Source: JANXLO01 sp038231295
Lineage (GTDB): Bacteria > Armatimonadota > Chthonomonadetes > Chthonomonadales > Chthonomonadaceae
NCBI GenBank assembly: GCA_038231295.1
Contig: JBBRLP010000013.1
Coordinates: forward strand, 1-64,000
DNA length: 64,000 bases
Direction: 5' to 3'
Below, piece after piece: positions 24,908 to 31,905 of the stretch. Below the pieces are notes generated by a model that searched no databases, was not told the DNA's origin, and was given only the letters and a program-made list of their open reading frames with translations. Numbering within the stretch: the stretch's first letter is position 1; each line of letters starts with the position of its first letter. A program made the translations under genes and the position numbers.

Positions 24908-25587
24908 GCCTGAAGGCCGAAAACGTCAGTCTCTGCTACGGCGATGGCGACCGTCTGACCTATGCCGTGCAGGAGATCACGGCCACGTTTCCCGAACGCG
25001 GGTTCCTGGGCATCATGGGGCCGTCCGGCTCCGGCAAAAGCTCCCTGCTCTATCTGCTGAGTGGCCTCAAACAGCCGACCAGCGGCGAGATTTCGTATGC
25101 CGGGCGCAGTCTGACCCGCATGAGCGAGACGGAACGGGTGCGGACACGCCGCGAGAAGTTCGGCTTCGTCTTTCAGCAGCCCTTCCTGCTCAACTACCTG
25201 ACAGCGCGGGAGAATGTGCTGCTCGCCGCCGCGCAGGAGGACAAAGAGACGCGCAAACGGGTAGACTCACTGCTGGAAGAGCTGAACATTCTGCCCCTGG
25301 CGGATCGCTCTCCCGCGCACCTTTCCGGCGGCGAGCGGCAGCGCGTCATCGTCGCCCGCGCCATGATGAACCGCCCCGCCGTGCTGTTCGCAGACGAGCC
25401 GACCGCCGCCCTCGATCATACCAATGGCCGCGCCGTTATCGAACTGCTGATGACCTATCGGGAACGCGGTACGGTCGTCGTCGTCACGCACGACCCGGCG
25501 ATGGTCGAAGAGGCCGACGTGATCTACCATCTGTCCGATGGACGGCTGACCCATATTGAGGAGCGCCGACCCCTCGCAACGCTGTAA
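24904..25587 (+). CDS. ABC transporter ATP-binding protein (LolD/MacB-like)
   Basis: A 227-residue ATPase of the LolD/MacB/FtsE group. It shows Walker A GPSGSGKSS, the Q-loop GFVFQQPFLLNYLTARENV, signature LSGGERQR, Walker B VLFADEPTAALD and the switch His VVVTHDP. GTG at 24904 overlaps the YbjQ stop (GTGA) and gives the standard N-terminus. Such ATPases normally work with an FtsX-like permease encoded next door, but the next gene is tpx, so the partner is either elsewhere or absent. The overlap with YbjQ suggests the two products work together. Confidence 0.9.
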   Translation: MSLKAENVSLCYGDGDRLTYAVQEITATFPERGFLGIMGPSGSGKSSLLYLLSGLKQPTSGEISYAGRSLTRMSETERVRTRREKFGFVFQQPFLLNYLTARENVLLAAAQEDKETRKRVDSLLEELNILPLADRSPAHLSGGERQRVIVARAMMNRPAVLFADEPTAALDHTNGRAVIELLMTYRERGTVVVVTHDPAMVEEADVIYHLSDGRLTHIEERRPLATL

Positions 25588-25597
25588 GAGCCGAAAC

Positions 25598-25628
25598 CGC
25601 CCCCCGGCCCCCAAGGTTGGGGGAGTGG
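25598..25628 (-). repeat. Partial copy of repeat family C
   Basis: The stretch CCGCCCCCCGGCCCCCAAGG followed by TTGGGGGAGTGG matches, in inverse orientation, the right half of the family-C repeat at 31817-31905. Only about 30 bases are conserved. It sits between the ABC ATPase stop and the tpx ribosome site, and the CCCCCAA/TTGGGGG part can fold into a hairpin, so it could also act as a terminator. Confidence 0.55.
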
Positions 25629-25669
25629 TTTGACTGGAAGTTCTTTAATCGCCTTCAAAGGAGAAACTA

Positions 25670-26185
25670 ATGTCTGTACGCACTACCGCCCTGCGCGGCA
25701 ATCCCATCCCGCTCGACGGCCCCGAACTCAAAGTCGGGGACAAGGCCCCCGATTTCAAACTGCAACAGCGCACCGAATCCGGTCTGGAGGATGTGACTCT
25801 CGCGGACTTCGCCGGGAAGACGCTGCTGCTCTCCGTCGTTCCCTCCCTCGACACCTCCGTCTGTGCGCTACAGACCAAGAAGTTCAATGAGCAGGCGGCG
25901 GCCCTGCCCGATGATGTCGCGGTCGTGACCGTTAGCACCGACCTGCCGTTTGGTCAGGCCCGGTTTTGCGGCGCGGAGGGCGTGGACAAACTGAAATGCG
26001 CCTCCGATCACCGGGACGTGAGTTTCGGCAAGGCGTATGGCGTTCTGATTGCGGAAGGCCCGATGTTCCGTGTCCTGGCCCGCTCCATCTTCGTCGTCGG
26101 CCCGGACGGTGTCCTCAAACACGTGGAGTATGTGCCGGAAATCTCGAGCGAACCCAATTACGACGCCGCGCTCGCAGCCCTGTAG
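25670..26185 (+). CDS. tpx: Thiol peroxidase
   Basis: A 171-residue atypical 2-Cys peroxiredoxin that reduces hydroperoxides with thioredoxin. Visible: RGNPIPLDGPELKVGDKAPD, the active site SVVPSLDTSVCALQTKKF with the peroxidatic Cys, ARFCGAEGVDKLKCASD with the resolving Cys, and the C-terminal ARSIFVVGPDG. The length and motifs are complete. AAAGGAGAAACTA precedes the ATG. It sits beside the iron-uptake and metal-repressor genes, a sensible place for a peroxide defence gene. The gene's 3' end faces the convergent comEA-like gene. Confidence 0.95.
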   Translation: MSVRTTALRGNPIPLDGPELKVGDKAPDFKLQQRTESGLEDVTLADFAGKTLLLSVVPSLDTSVCALQTKKFNEQAAALPDDVAVVTVSTDLPFGQARFCGAEGVDKLKCASDHRDVSFGKAYGVLIAEGPMFRVLARSIFVVGPDGVLKHVEYVPEISSEPNYDAALAAL

Positions 26186-26218
26186 ACGGCCAAATAACAA
26201 GCAGACCAAAACTTTCCC

Positions 26219-26998
26219 TTACCGCACTTTAACAAAAGGCTTCATTTTTTCAAACTTCTTCGCGCCGATGCCGGAGATTTGGAGGAGGTCTTCGGGGGAC
26301 TGGAATTTGCCGGTCGTCTTGCGGTACTCGAGGATGCGGTCGGCCATCGCGGGGCCGATGCCGGGGATGCGCTGGAGCTGCTCGGCGTTCGCGGTATTGA
26401 GATTGACCAGTCCCTGCGCGGGGCTGGTCAGTTTGTTGGAGGTATGGCCGCTGTGGTCTCCACTGCCGCTCTTTGTCGCGGTATGGGTGGAAGTGGCTTT
26501 GCCGGGGGCAAGCGCCTTTGTGGGAGTGGGTTCGGTTGGGGAGGCGCCGCCTGCGGGCTGCTCTTTATGGGTAGGTATGTAGAGTTGGCTGCCGTCTTCG
26601 ACGTGGGCGGCGAGATTGATGGCGTCTGTGTTGGCATCCGCGACCGCGCCACCGGCGGCTTTCAGAGCATCGTCGTTGCGAGCGCCCTGTTTGAGATGAT
26701 AGACGCCGGGCTTCTTGACGGCTCCCGCCACATGCACCACGATGTCGGCAGCGGGGATTTCGGCAGGAGGTGTCCCTGCGGTGGCAGCCGGAATTGGCGC
26801 GGGAGAGGTGACCGGTTCGGCGGGGGCGTGAACAGGCGAGGCCGGATTGGCGGTCGGCGCAGGGGTAGGCTCACGGACGATAATCCCCGGCGTCACGGCA
26901 GGCTGCCCGAAATGCAGCGCGTTCACTCCCACCCACCCCGTCACAATCGCCAGCAGCGCGACAATTCCGATAGTCTGTCCTTTTGTGAGTTGATTCAT
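26219..26998 (-). CDS. ComEA-like DNA-binding competence protein
   Basis: A 259-residue membrane-anchored protein. It has an N-terminal helix (TIGIVALLAIVTGWVGVNAL), a Pro/Ala-rich linker (about 40-80), an SLBB-type domain (DIVVHVAGAVKKPGVYHL ... DAINLAAHVEDGSQLYIP), a Ser/Thr/His-rich spacer, and two C-terminal helix-hairpin-helix motifs (NLNTANAEQLQRIPGIGPAM and LLQISGIGAKKFEKMKP). This is the ComEA architecture: an envelope receptor that binds incoming double-stranded DNA during natural transformation. Its usual partner comEC is not in the window. Repeated use of Pro/Thr/Ala in the spacers is the only oddity. Confidence 0.9.
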   Translation of the reverse strand: MNQLTKGQTIGIVALLAIVTGWVGVNALHFGQPAVTPGIIVREPTPAPTANPASPVHAPAEPVTSPAPIPAATAGTPPAEIPAADIVVHVAGAVKKPGVYHLKQGARNDDALKAAGGAVADANTDAINLAAHVEDGSQLYIPTHKEQPAGGASPTEPTPTKALAPGKATSTHTATKSGSGDHSGHTSNKLTSPAQGLVNLNTANAEQLQRIPGIGPAMADRILEYRKTTGKFQSPEDLLQISGIGAKKFEKMKPFVKVR

Positions 26999-27102
26999 CT
27001 TCCCTGCCCCCGTTTCCCGTGCTTACCGCTCTCCTAAACCCTTTTCCTTGTTCGGCGGCCAGGCAGAAATTCCTGCTCCGAGATAACCGAGCAGGGCAAA
27101 GG

Positions 27103-28470
27103 TCAGCGGACAGGCTTCGGGAAGGTGACGGAGCTGCGATGACCGGCTTTATCTATGGCTCGCACTCCGAAGAAGTAGTCGTCTTTGGAGAGGCCCTTCA
27201 CCGTAAACGCCGTTACCTTCCCCACGCTCAGGGTGTGCGTCCAGGTCGGTTCGGTGGTGGCTCGCCAGACAATCTCGTATCCGGCAAGGTCAGATTCGGG
27301 GTTCGCGGCCCAGGTCAGGTCGGTATCGTTGGTCAGCCGGGCGGTGACGAGGCCGACCCGCTGCGGCGGCGCGGGCGCGAGGGCCAGCAGGGCGATCCCG
27401 GCGGCGTTGAGACGCGCCACATTGGCGACGTAGGGGTAGTCCACGAACTGCGGCAGATCGCCATAGACGACGCCCTCTTCCGTGCGGACGTTCTGGTGCT
27501 GGTGGTGGTAGTCTTCGTTGGGTTCGGTGAAGCGGACAGCGGCATAGCCGCGTTCCGCGAAGGGGATATGATCGCCGCCGCGCAGGTAGCGGTCACGTCG
27601 GGAGACAAGTGTCACCCGTATCCGCCGCACATAGCGTTCGCCGGTCTCCTTCAGGAAGCGGGCCAGTTGCCGGGAGATCGAGTCGTCGTCGCCACCGACC
27701 GTGCGGCGCACCTTCGCCTCGGCCTCGGTTTCGGCGGAGGAGATACCCTCGGAGAAGAGGCGTACCGTGTGGTCGTCGTGGACACCGTTGCCGCCGAGCG
27801 TACCCCCGATGATGTCATTCGTCAGCATGGCTTCAATGTGCAGGTTCTGGAGTTTCGCCTGCTCCGCGAAGTAGGTCGAGCCGAGCAGTCCCTGCTCCTC
27901 TCCCGCCACACACAGGAAGACAACTGTCGCACGGAAGCGATAGGCTGACATCACCCGCGCCATCTCCAGCACCGCCGCGACCCCCGAAGCGTCGTCGTTG
28001 GCTCCCGGCGCGTCGTGTTCCGCGTCCGTCGGATTGGTGCAGATCGAGTCGTAGTGTCCGCTGACCAGAATGAGGCGTTCCGCAGAGGCAGGCTCGGTTC
28101 CCGGCAGCGTGGCGACTACATTGGTCAGACGCACCGGGCGCGGAATACGCACCGCGACGGGCTGCTCGTAGGATTGCAGTTCCACCTTCAGGCGTCCGCC
28201 CGACTCCCTGCTAATACGGGTGAACTCGCTGAAAATCCAGTCTCGCGCCGCACCGATGCCGCGCTTCGGATCGTCCTGCGCGGAGTTCGTGTTGCGTGTC
28301 CCGAACGAGACCAGTTTCGTGATGGTGCGCTCGATGTTGTCCGCTCGAATCTGCCCGACGATGTGGGGAATGTCGGTATTCGCCGTCAATCCCTGCCCTC
28401 TCGCGCCTGCCCCGCCCGTCAAACACACTATTCCTGCCAGCAAACTTCCCCACCGCCGAATGGTCACCAC
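27103..28470 (-). CDS. Exported M28-family metallopeptidase with C-terminal FnIII-like domain
   Basis: A 455-residue zinc aminopeptidase. A signal peptide (SLLAGIVCLTGGAGARGQG) is followed by the peptidase domain: LILVSGHYDSICTNP and APGANDDASGVAAVLEMARV (zinc ligands), FLCVAGEEQGLLGS (catalytic Glu pair), HIPFAERGYAAVRFTEPNED and the HHQHQN histidine region. Residues about 365-455 form a fibronectin type III-like domain (LTWAANPESDLAGYEIVW) that may bind substrate or cell wall. The start is GTG at 28470, where GGGAGG lies upstream; a second GTG follows directly. It is transcribed divergently from the RloA-like gene. Confidence 0.9.
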   Translation of the reverse strand: MVTIRRWGSLLAGIVCLTGGAGARGQGLTANTDIPHIVGQIRADNIERTITKLVSFGTRNTNSAQDDPKRGIGAARDWIFSEFTRISRESGGRLKVELQSYEQPVAVRIPRPVRLTNVVATLPGTEPASAERLILVSGHYDSICTNPTDAEHDAPGANDDASGVAAVLEMARVMSAYRFRATVVFLCVAGEEQGLLGSTYFAEQAKLQNLHIEAMLTNDIIGGTLGGNGVHDDHTVRLFSEGISSAETEAEAKVRRTVGGDDDSISRQLARFLKETGERYVRRIRVTLVSRRDRYLRGGDHIPFAERGYAAVRFTEPNEDYHHQHQNVRTEEGVVYGDLPQFVDYPYVANVARLNAAGIALLALAPAPPQRVGLVTARLTNDTDLTWAANPESDLAGYEIVWRATTEPTWTHTLSVGKVTAFTVKGLSKDDYFFGVRAIDKAGHRSSVTFPKPVR

Positions 28471-28626
28471 GCTGCCCTCCCGAACTCTTCCCGCCTGATG
28501 TTCTGGCCTCTATTCTAGCATATCCCTCTCTCGCCTTGAAAATGGATGCTCGCCAGAGAATTTGACTTTTCAGGCTTGAAACCGTATATTGAAGAGGACG
28601 AAACGGGCAGTGCCGAGGACGATTTC

Positions 28627-30015
28627 ATGCTGGTTCAGTTTACGGTAGAAAATTTTCTCTCCTTTCGCGCCGAGACAACGTTCAGCATGGTCGCGGTGAG
28701 CGCTGACAGCCGGCATCTGAATCATGTCGTGCCGGAAGTGGGCGGAGGGGAGCGCGGGGTTTTGCGGACGGCGGCGATCTATGGGGCCAATGCCGCCGGG
28801 AAATCGAACCTCTTCAAGGCTATCCAGTTTGCCCGTGACGTGGTTTTGCACGGAACGCAGGAAGGTCAGCCTCTCCCGGTGATGCCGTTCAAGTTCGGCG
28901 ACTGCGCCCATCAGCCTAGCCGCTTCGAGTTCATTTTTACGCTGGGAGAGTCCCTCTACGCTTATGGCTTCGTGCTGGACGCCCGACAAATCCGGGAAGA
29001 GTGGCTCTATGTCACTCGGAACGGTGAAGAACTGCCCTGTTTCGAGCGCACGACTTCGGAGACGGAGGGGCAGCAGATGCAGTTCGGTTCGCTGCTGACC
29101 GGCAACAGCCGCCCGCAGGAACAGTTTCTGGAGTTGCTCGCCCGCACGACCGGCCCGCATCAGCTTTTTCTGACGCAGGCCGCCGCGCAGCATATTGCAG
29201 AACTCCAGCGCGTTCAGGACTGGTTCTGGCAGGACTTGCTCATTATCCCCGCCGAATCGCAGCATCGCGACCTGGAAATTAGCGTCTATGCCGACAGCCG
29301 ATTCACGGAGTTCATGGGTGCATTTCTGAAAGCGGCGGGAACGGGCATTGAGGGAATTGTGACGGAGGAGGAGACACTGGACTTCGACCGACGCTTCCCG
29401 CAGATGCCGACCGCCATGCGCGAGGGGCTGATTGCGGAATTGGCAGAAGCCGGGCCAAACGCCGTTCTGGCGCTGCAAGTGGCGCCCTCCGAGCGGGTAC
29501 TTTTTCGGCGGGATGCGAGCGGGGAGATACGGCTGGTGCAGATTAAAACGCAGCACCGCGCCCCGGACGGGCAGGTCGTCAACTTTCGGATGGAGGAGGA
29601 GTCGGAGGGAACACAGCGGCTGATTCATCTCATTCCGGCGATCTTCGGAATGCGGCAGGGCGGCGACCGCGTGGTGCTGCTGGACGAACTCGACCGACGT
29701 CTGCATCCCCTGCTCTCGCGCCTGCTGATCGAAGTCGCGCTCGACAGCCCGCCGATGAGCCACAGCAGCCAGTTCATCTTCACCACCCACGACACCAACC
29801 TGCTCGACCTCGACCTGCTGCGGCGCGATGAAATCTGGTTCGTGCAGAAAGACGCCGAGGGAGCGTCGCATCTCGCTTCCCTCGCCGAGTTCAAACTCCG
29901 TCCCGACCTGAAAATCGAACAGGGCTACCTCAACGGTCGCTTCGGCGGCATCCCCATCCTCCGCACCGTCGCCGATCTGACCCCGCCCCTGCCTCCGGGC
30001 AGGGAGGAAGTGTAG
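28627..30015 (+). CDS. RloA/AbiLi-like AAA ATPase (defence)
   Basis: A 462-residue SMC/OLD-type ATPase. The start MLVQFTVENFLSFRAETTFS is the family N-terminus; Walker A is IYGANAAGKSNLFKAI (about residues 51-66), and the C-terminal half carries SEGTQRLIHLIPAIF (signature-like), Walker B VVLLDELDRRLHP and the switch region FIFTTHDTNLLD. This arrangement fits RloA/AbiLi ATPases of the AbiL-type phage-defence system. The frame is open from 28546 but the ATG at 28627, with GAGG upstream, gives the normal family start. The next gene encodes its RloB partner, separated by 11 bases, so they form an operon. The domain is intact with no missing key motif. Confidence 0.9.
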   Translation: MLVQFTVENFLSFRAETTFSMVAVSADSRHLNHVVPEVGGGERGVLRTAAIYGANAAGKSNLFKAIQFARDVVLHGTQEGQPLPVMPFKFGDCAHQPSRFEFIFTLGESLYAYGFVLDARQIREEWLYVTRNGEELPCFERTTSETEGQQMQFGSLLTGNSRPQEQFLELLARTTGPHQLFLTQAAAQHIAELQRVQDWFWQDLLIIPAESQHRDLEISVYADSRFTEFMGAFLKAAGTGIEGIVTEEETLDFDRRFPQMPTAMREGLIAELAEAGPNAVLALQVAPSERVLFRRDASGEIRLVQIKTQHRAPDGQVVNFRMEEESEGTQRLIHLIPAIFGMRQGGDRVVLLDELDRRLHPLLSRLLIEVALDSPPMSHSSQFIFTTHDTNLLDLDLLRRDEIWFVQKDAEGASHLASLAEFKLRPDLKIEQGYLNGRFGGIPILRTVADLTPPLPPGREEV

Positions 30016-30026
30016 GAGCAGCGGCC

Positions 30027-30623
30027 ATGCGGTTAAGCCGAACACGCCTGCTGGACAGGGCCGTGAATGTGCGGGACGCCGCCCTCTGCGTCATCGCCAC
30101 CGAGGGCGAAAAGACCGAGGCGCAGTACTTCTCCCTCTTTGAATCACCCTCGATCAAAGTCAAGACGCTGCCGACGCAGGAAGACCACCATTCCGCTCCG
30201 CACCATGTCCTCAATCGCCTGGAGCAGTTCAAGCAGGATCACGACCTTGGGGCGGAAGACACGCTGTGGCTGATGATTGACGTAGATCACCGGCGAGCGG
30301 AGGAGTTGAGCCGCATCTGTCGGGAGGCTGTGCAGAAGGGGTTTCAGCTCGCCGTCAGCAATCCCTGCTTCGAACTCTGGCTGCATCTCCACTTCGCCGA
30401 CGCCCCCGCCAGTGTCAGCCGCTGCAAAGAGGTCGAGGCGAGTCTGCGCCAGCAGTTAGGCGGGTACAGGAAAAACCATCTCGACCTCGAAACCTACCGC
30501 CCCGGCATCACCGAGGCCATCCAGCGAGCCAGAGCGCTGCACACCAACACGAACGAACGCTGGCCCACCGCCCTCGGAACCCACGTCTACCGCGTTGTCG
30601 AGACACTCCTTGCCCGAATGTAA
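30027..30623 (+). CDS. RloB-family protein (AbiLii-like effector)
   Basis: A 198-residue protein matching the RloB domain: an N-terminal basic start, then CVIATEGEKTEAQYFSLFE, followed by WLMIDVDHRRAEEL, SNPCFELWLHLHFAD and YRKNHLDLETY. The early Glu and the DVD pair look like a TOPRIM-type metal site, so nuclease activity is a reasonable inference. RloB proteins are found with RloA ATPases, originally near type I restriction genes, and are the second component of AbiL defence. AGGAG precedes the ATG. No restriction-modification gene is near. The stop is 7 bases from the convergent vapC-like stop. Confidence 0.9.
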   Translation: MRLSRTRLLDRAVNVRDAALCVIATEGEKTEAQYFSLFESPSIKVKTLPTQEDHHSAPHHVLNRLEQFKQDHDLGAEDTLWLMIDVDHRRAEELSRICREAVQKGFQLAVSNPCFELWLHLHFADAPASVSRCKEVEASLRQQLGGYRKNHLDLETYRPGITEAIQRARALHTNTNERWPTALGTHVYRVVETLLARM

Positions 30624-30630
30624 AACCTGT

Positions 30631-31122
30631 TCACTGGCCCTTTGAAGCAGGTTTGCGCGGCCCCAACAGGACTTCAAAGGCTTCGCCCGCTGCCGTCCTA
30701 TATGCGTAAAAATGACCGTCAATCGTGAAAATACGGCGAACATTTAGCACTTCGGCAGACGCAACAAGGACGGCATCCGCGAAGTCACAGGGAATATCTC
30801 GGTACGTTGCCATAAGTTCCACGAGACGTTCTTGCATCTGTAAAGCCTGTGCCTCATTGGGATTCCACAGGCGAATGGCTCCCGCCTGTAGAAACGCAAG
30901 GAGCTGCGATTGCGCCGGGTATCCGCCTTCCCGTCCCAGAAGATAAACCGCCTCTGTCAGACAGGGCCAGACAGTCCAGAGCGGTTCTTTCGGCAGATTC
31001 TTGAGTAGCTCCAAAGTACGGGTATGATTGACATCTTCTTTGTCTGCGAGGGCGACAAGTGGGCCACTGTCCGTCAGTAGGGAGAGGGAAAGCTCAGACG
31101 TGGGTAATTCCCTGTGGCTCAT
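30631..31122 (-). CDS. vapC: PIN-domain toxin (VapC-like)
   Basis: A 163-residue PIN ribonuclease. It has LLTDSGPLVALADKEDVNH (first catalytic Asp), the middle CLTEAVYLLGREGG with Glu, and the C-terminal DFADAVLVASAEVLNVRRIF with further acidic residues plus TIDGHF. The ATG at 31122 overlaps the antitoxin stop by 4 bases (ATGA), the usual VapBC coupling; the frame extends upstream inside the antitoxin gene but not as a real start. VapC toxins usually cut tRNA or rRNA. Convergent with the rloB-like gene. Confidence 0.87.
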   Translation of the reverse strand: MSHRELPTSELSLSLLTDSGPLVALADKEDVNHTRTLELLKNLPKEPLWTVWPCLTEAVYLLGREGGYPAQSQLLAFLQAGAIRLWNPNEAQALQMQERLVELMATYRDIPCDFADAVLVASAEVLNVRRIFTIDGHFYAYRTAAGEAFEVLLGPRKPASKGQ

Positions 31123-31391
31123 AAATGTCCCTGTTGGCGCTTCTCCTGCATTCCTTCTGCGAAGGCCGCGCCGTCGTCCTCGGAGAGGTTTGCCCCGCCG
31201 CTTCCCCAATCCCCGATCAGGTCTTTGAACAGATCATAGGCGGAAGACGTTTCTTCGGGTGCAATGTCCTGCGTGACATCCGCTATGCCGGCAGCCCTTA
31301 GCAGATAGGCAGCAGGCTCTTCTCCTGCAAGTGCCGCTTTGCGACGTAACTGCCTATCCTGCGTCTCCGTGAGTTGAATGGCAAGTATCAT
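31119..31391 (-). CDS. vapB: VapB-like antitoxin
   Basis: A 90-residue protein placed where VapC antitoxins are encoded. The N-terminus MILAIQLTETQDRQLRRKAA followed by GEEPAAYLLRAAG suggests a ribbon-helix-helix DNA-binding region; the C-terminal half is acidic (DVTQDIAPEETSSAYDLFKD) and would neutralise the toxin. Its stop overlaps the vapC start. The family is called by size, layout and fold pattern rather than by a strong motif. Confidence 0.75.
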   Translation of the reverse strand: MILAIQLTETQDRQLRRKAALAGEEPAAYLLRAAGIADVTQDIAPEETSSAYDLFKDLIGDWGSGGANLSEDDGAAFAEGMQEKRQQGHL

Positions 31392-31602
31392 AATCGGCTT
31401 ATCCCTCTCTGACAGCGCTCGTTTGCACCGTTTATACCATGAACGGTCTACCGAACTGTCGCACCTCTGCTCCGTTAAGCTTATTCACTCACCTTACGCT
31501 CACTGGTTACCGGATTAGCGCGGACGAGTGGAACCGATTCAAACAGAATCGTCCATGGATTCACCCACTCAGAGTACGACCACCAAAAGAGAAAATAAGA
31601 AG

Positions 31603-31630
31603 AGAGTACAGCCAACGCTGTACTCTTTTC
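31603..31630 (+). terminator. Rho-independent-type hairpin
   Basis: AGAGTACAG and CTGTACTCT pair across the loop CCAACG and are followed by TTTC. On the opposite strand the stem is followed by a T-rich stretch as well, so it could work both ways. No transcript clearly ends here. Confidence 0.5.
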
Positions 31631-31770
31631 TCGAAACCCCGTAGAAACTCGACACTGCGGCCCTTTTTTTACAGCCACATAAGGCTTTGGATAATGGCAT
31701 TGTACACTGTGGGAGCAGCAAAGTCAACAGAAATCTGCCCTTCTGCTTCATCGGAATGTGTCATACAAGT

Positions 31771-31815
31771 TCAAGCCAGCGATTGAGGCAAAAGTCGCCT
31801 CAATCGCTGGCTTGA
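31771..31815. terminator. Strong 19-bp hairpin downstream of the VIT/VWA gene
   Basis: A perfect 19-base inverted repeat (31771-31789 with 31797-31815) encloses the loop AAAAGTC. It is 90 bases beyond the minus-strand VIT/VWA stop at 31905, the natural place for that gene's terminator. No T run follows on the minus strand. Confidence 0.6.
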
Positions 31816-31816
31816 A

Positions 31817-31905
31817 GGTTATTTTCCGGTCAGCCTTCCATGCGCGGGGCGCACCCTATCGCATGAAAATGCCTACTCCCCCAGAATTGGGGGCCGGGGG
31901 GCGGC
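31817..31905 (+). repeat. Dispersed repeat, family C
   Basis: An intergenic element with core CCCTATCGCATGAAAATGCC followed by a CCCCCAGAATTGGGGG hairpin-like segment. A second copy in inverse orientation lies at about 61905-61980, sharing more than 20 identical consecutive bases in the core, and a 30-base fragment lies at 25598. No reading frame or transposase goes with it. Confidence 0.75.

Larger units (their letters stand above)
31392..31904. other. Gene-free gap with two hairpins and a family-C repeat
   Basis: No reading frame here has a ribosome site and recognisable residues. The gap holds a 9-bp hairpin at 31603-31626, a 19-bp perfect hairpin at 31771-31815 and a family-C repeat from 31817. 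The sequence up to about 31760 is more AT-rich than the genes around it. Confidence 0.6.
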
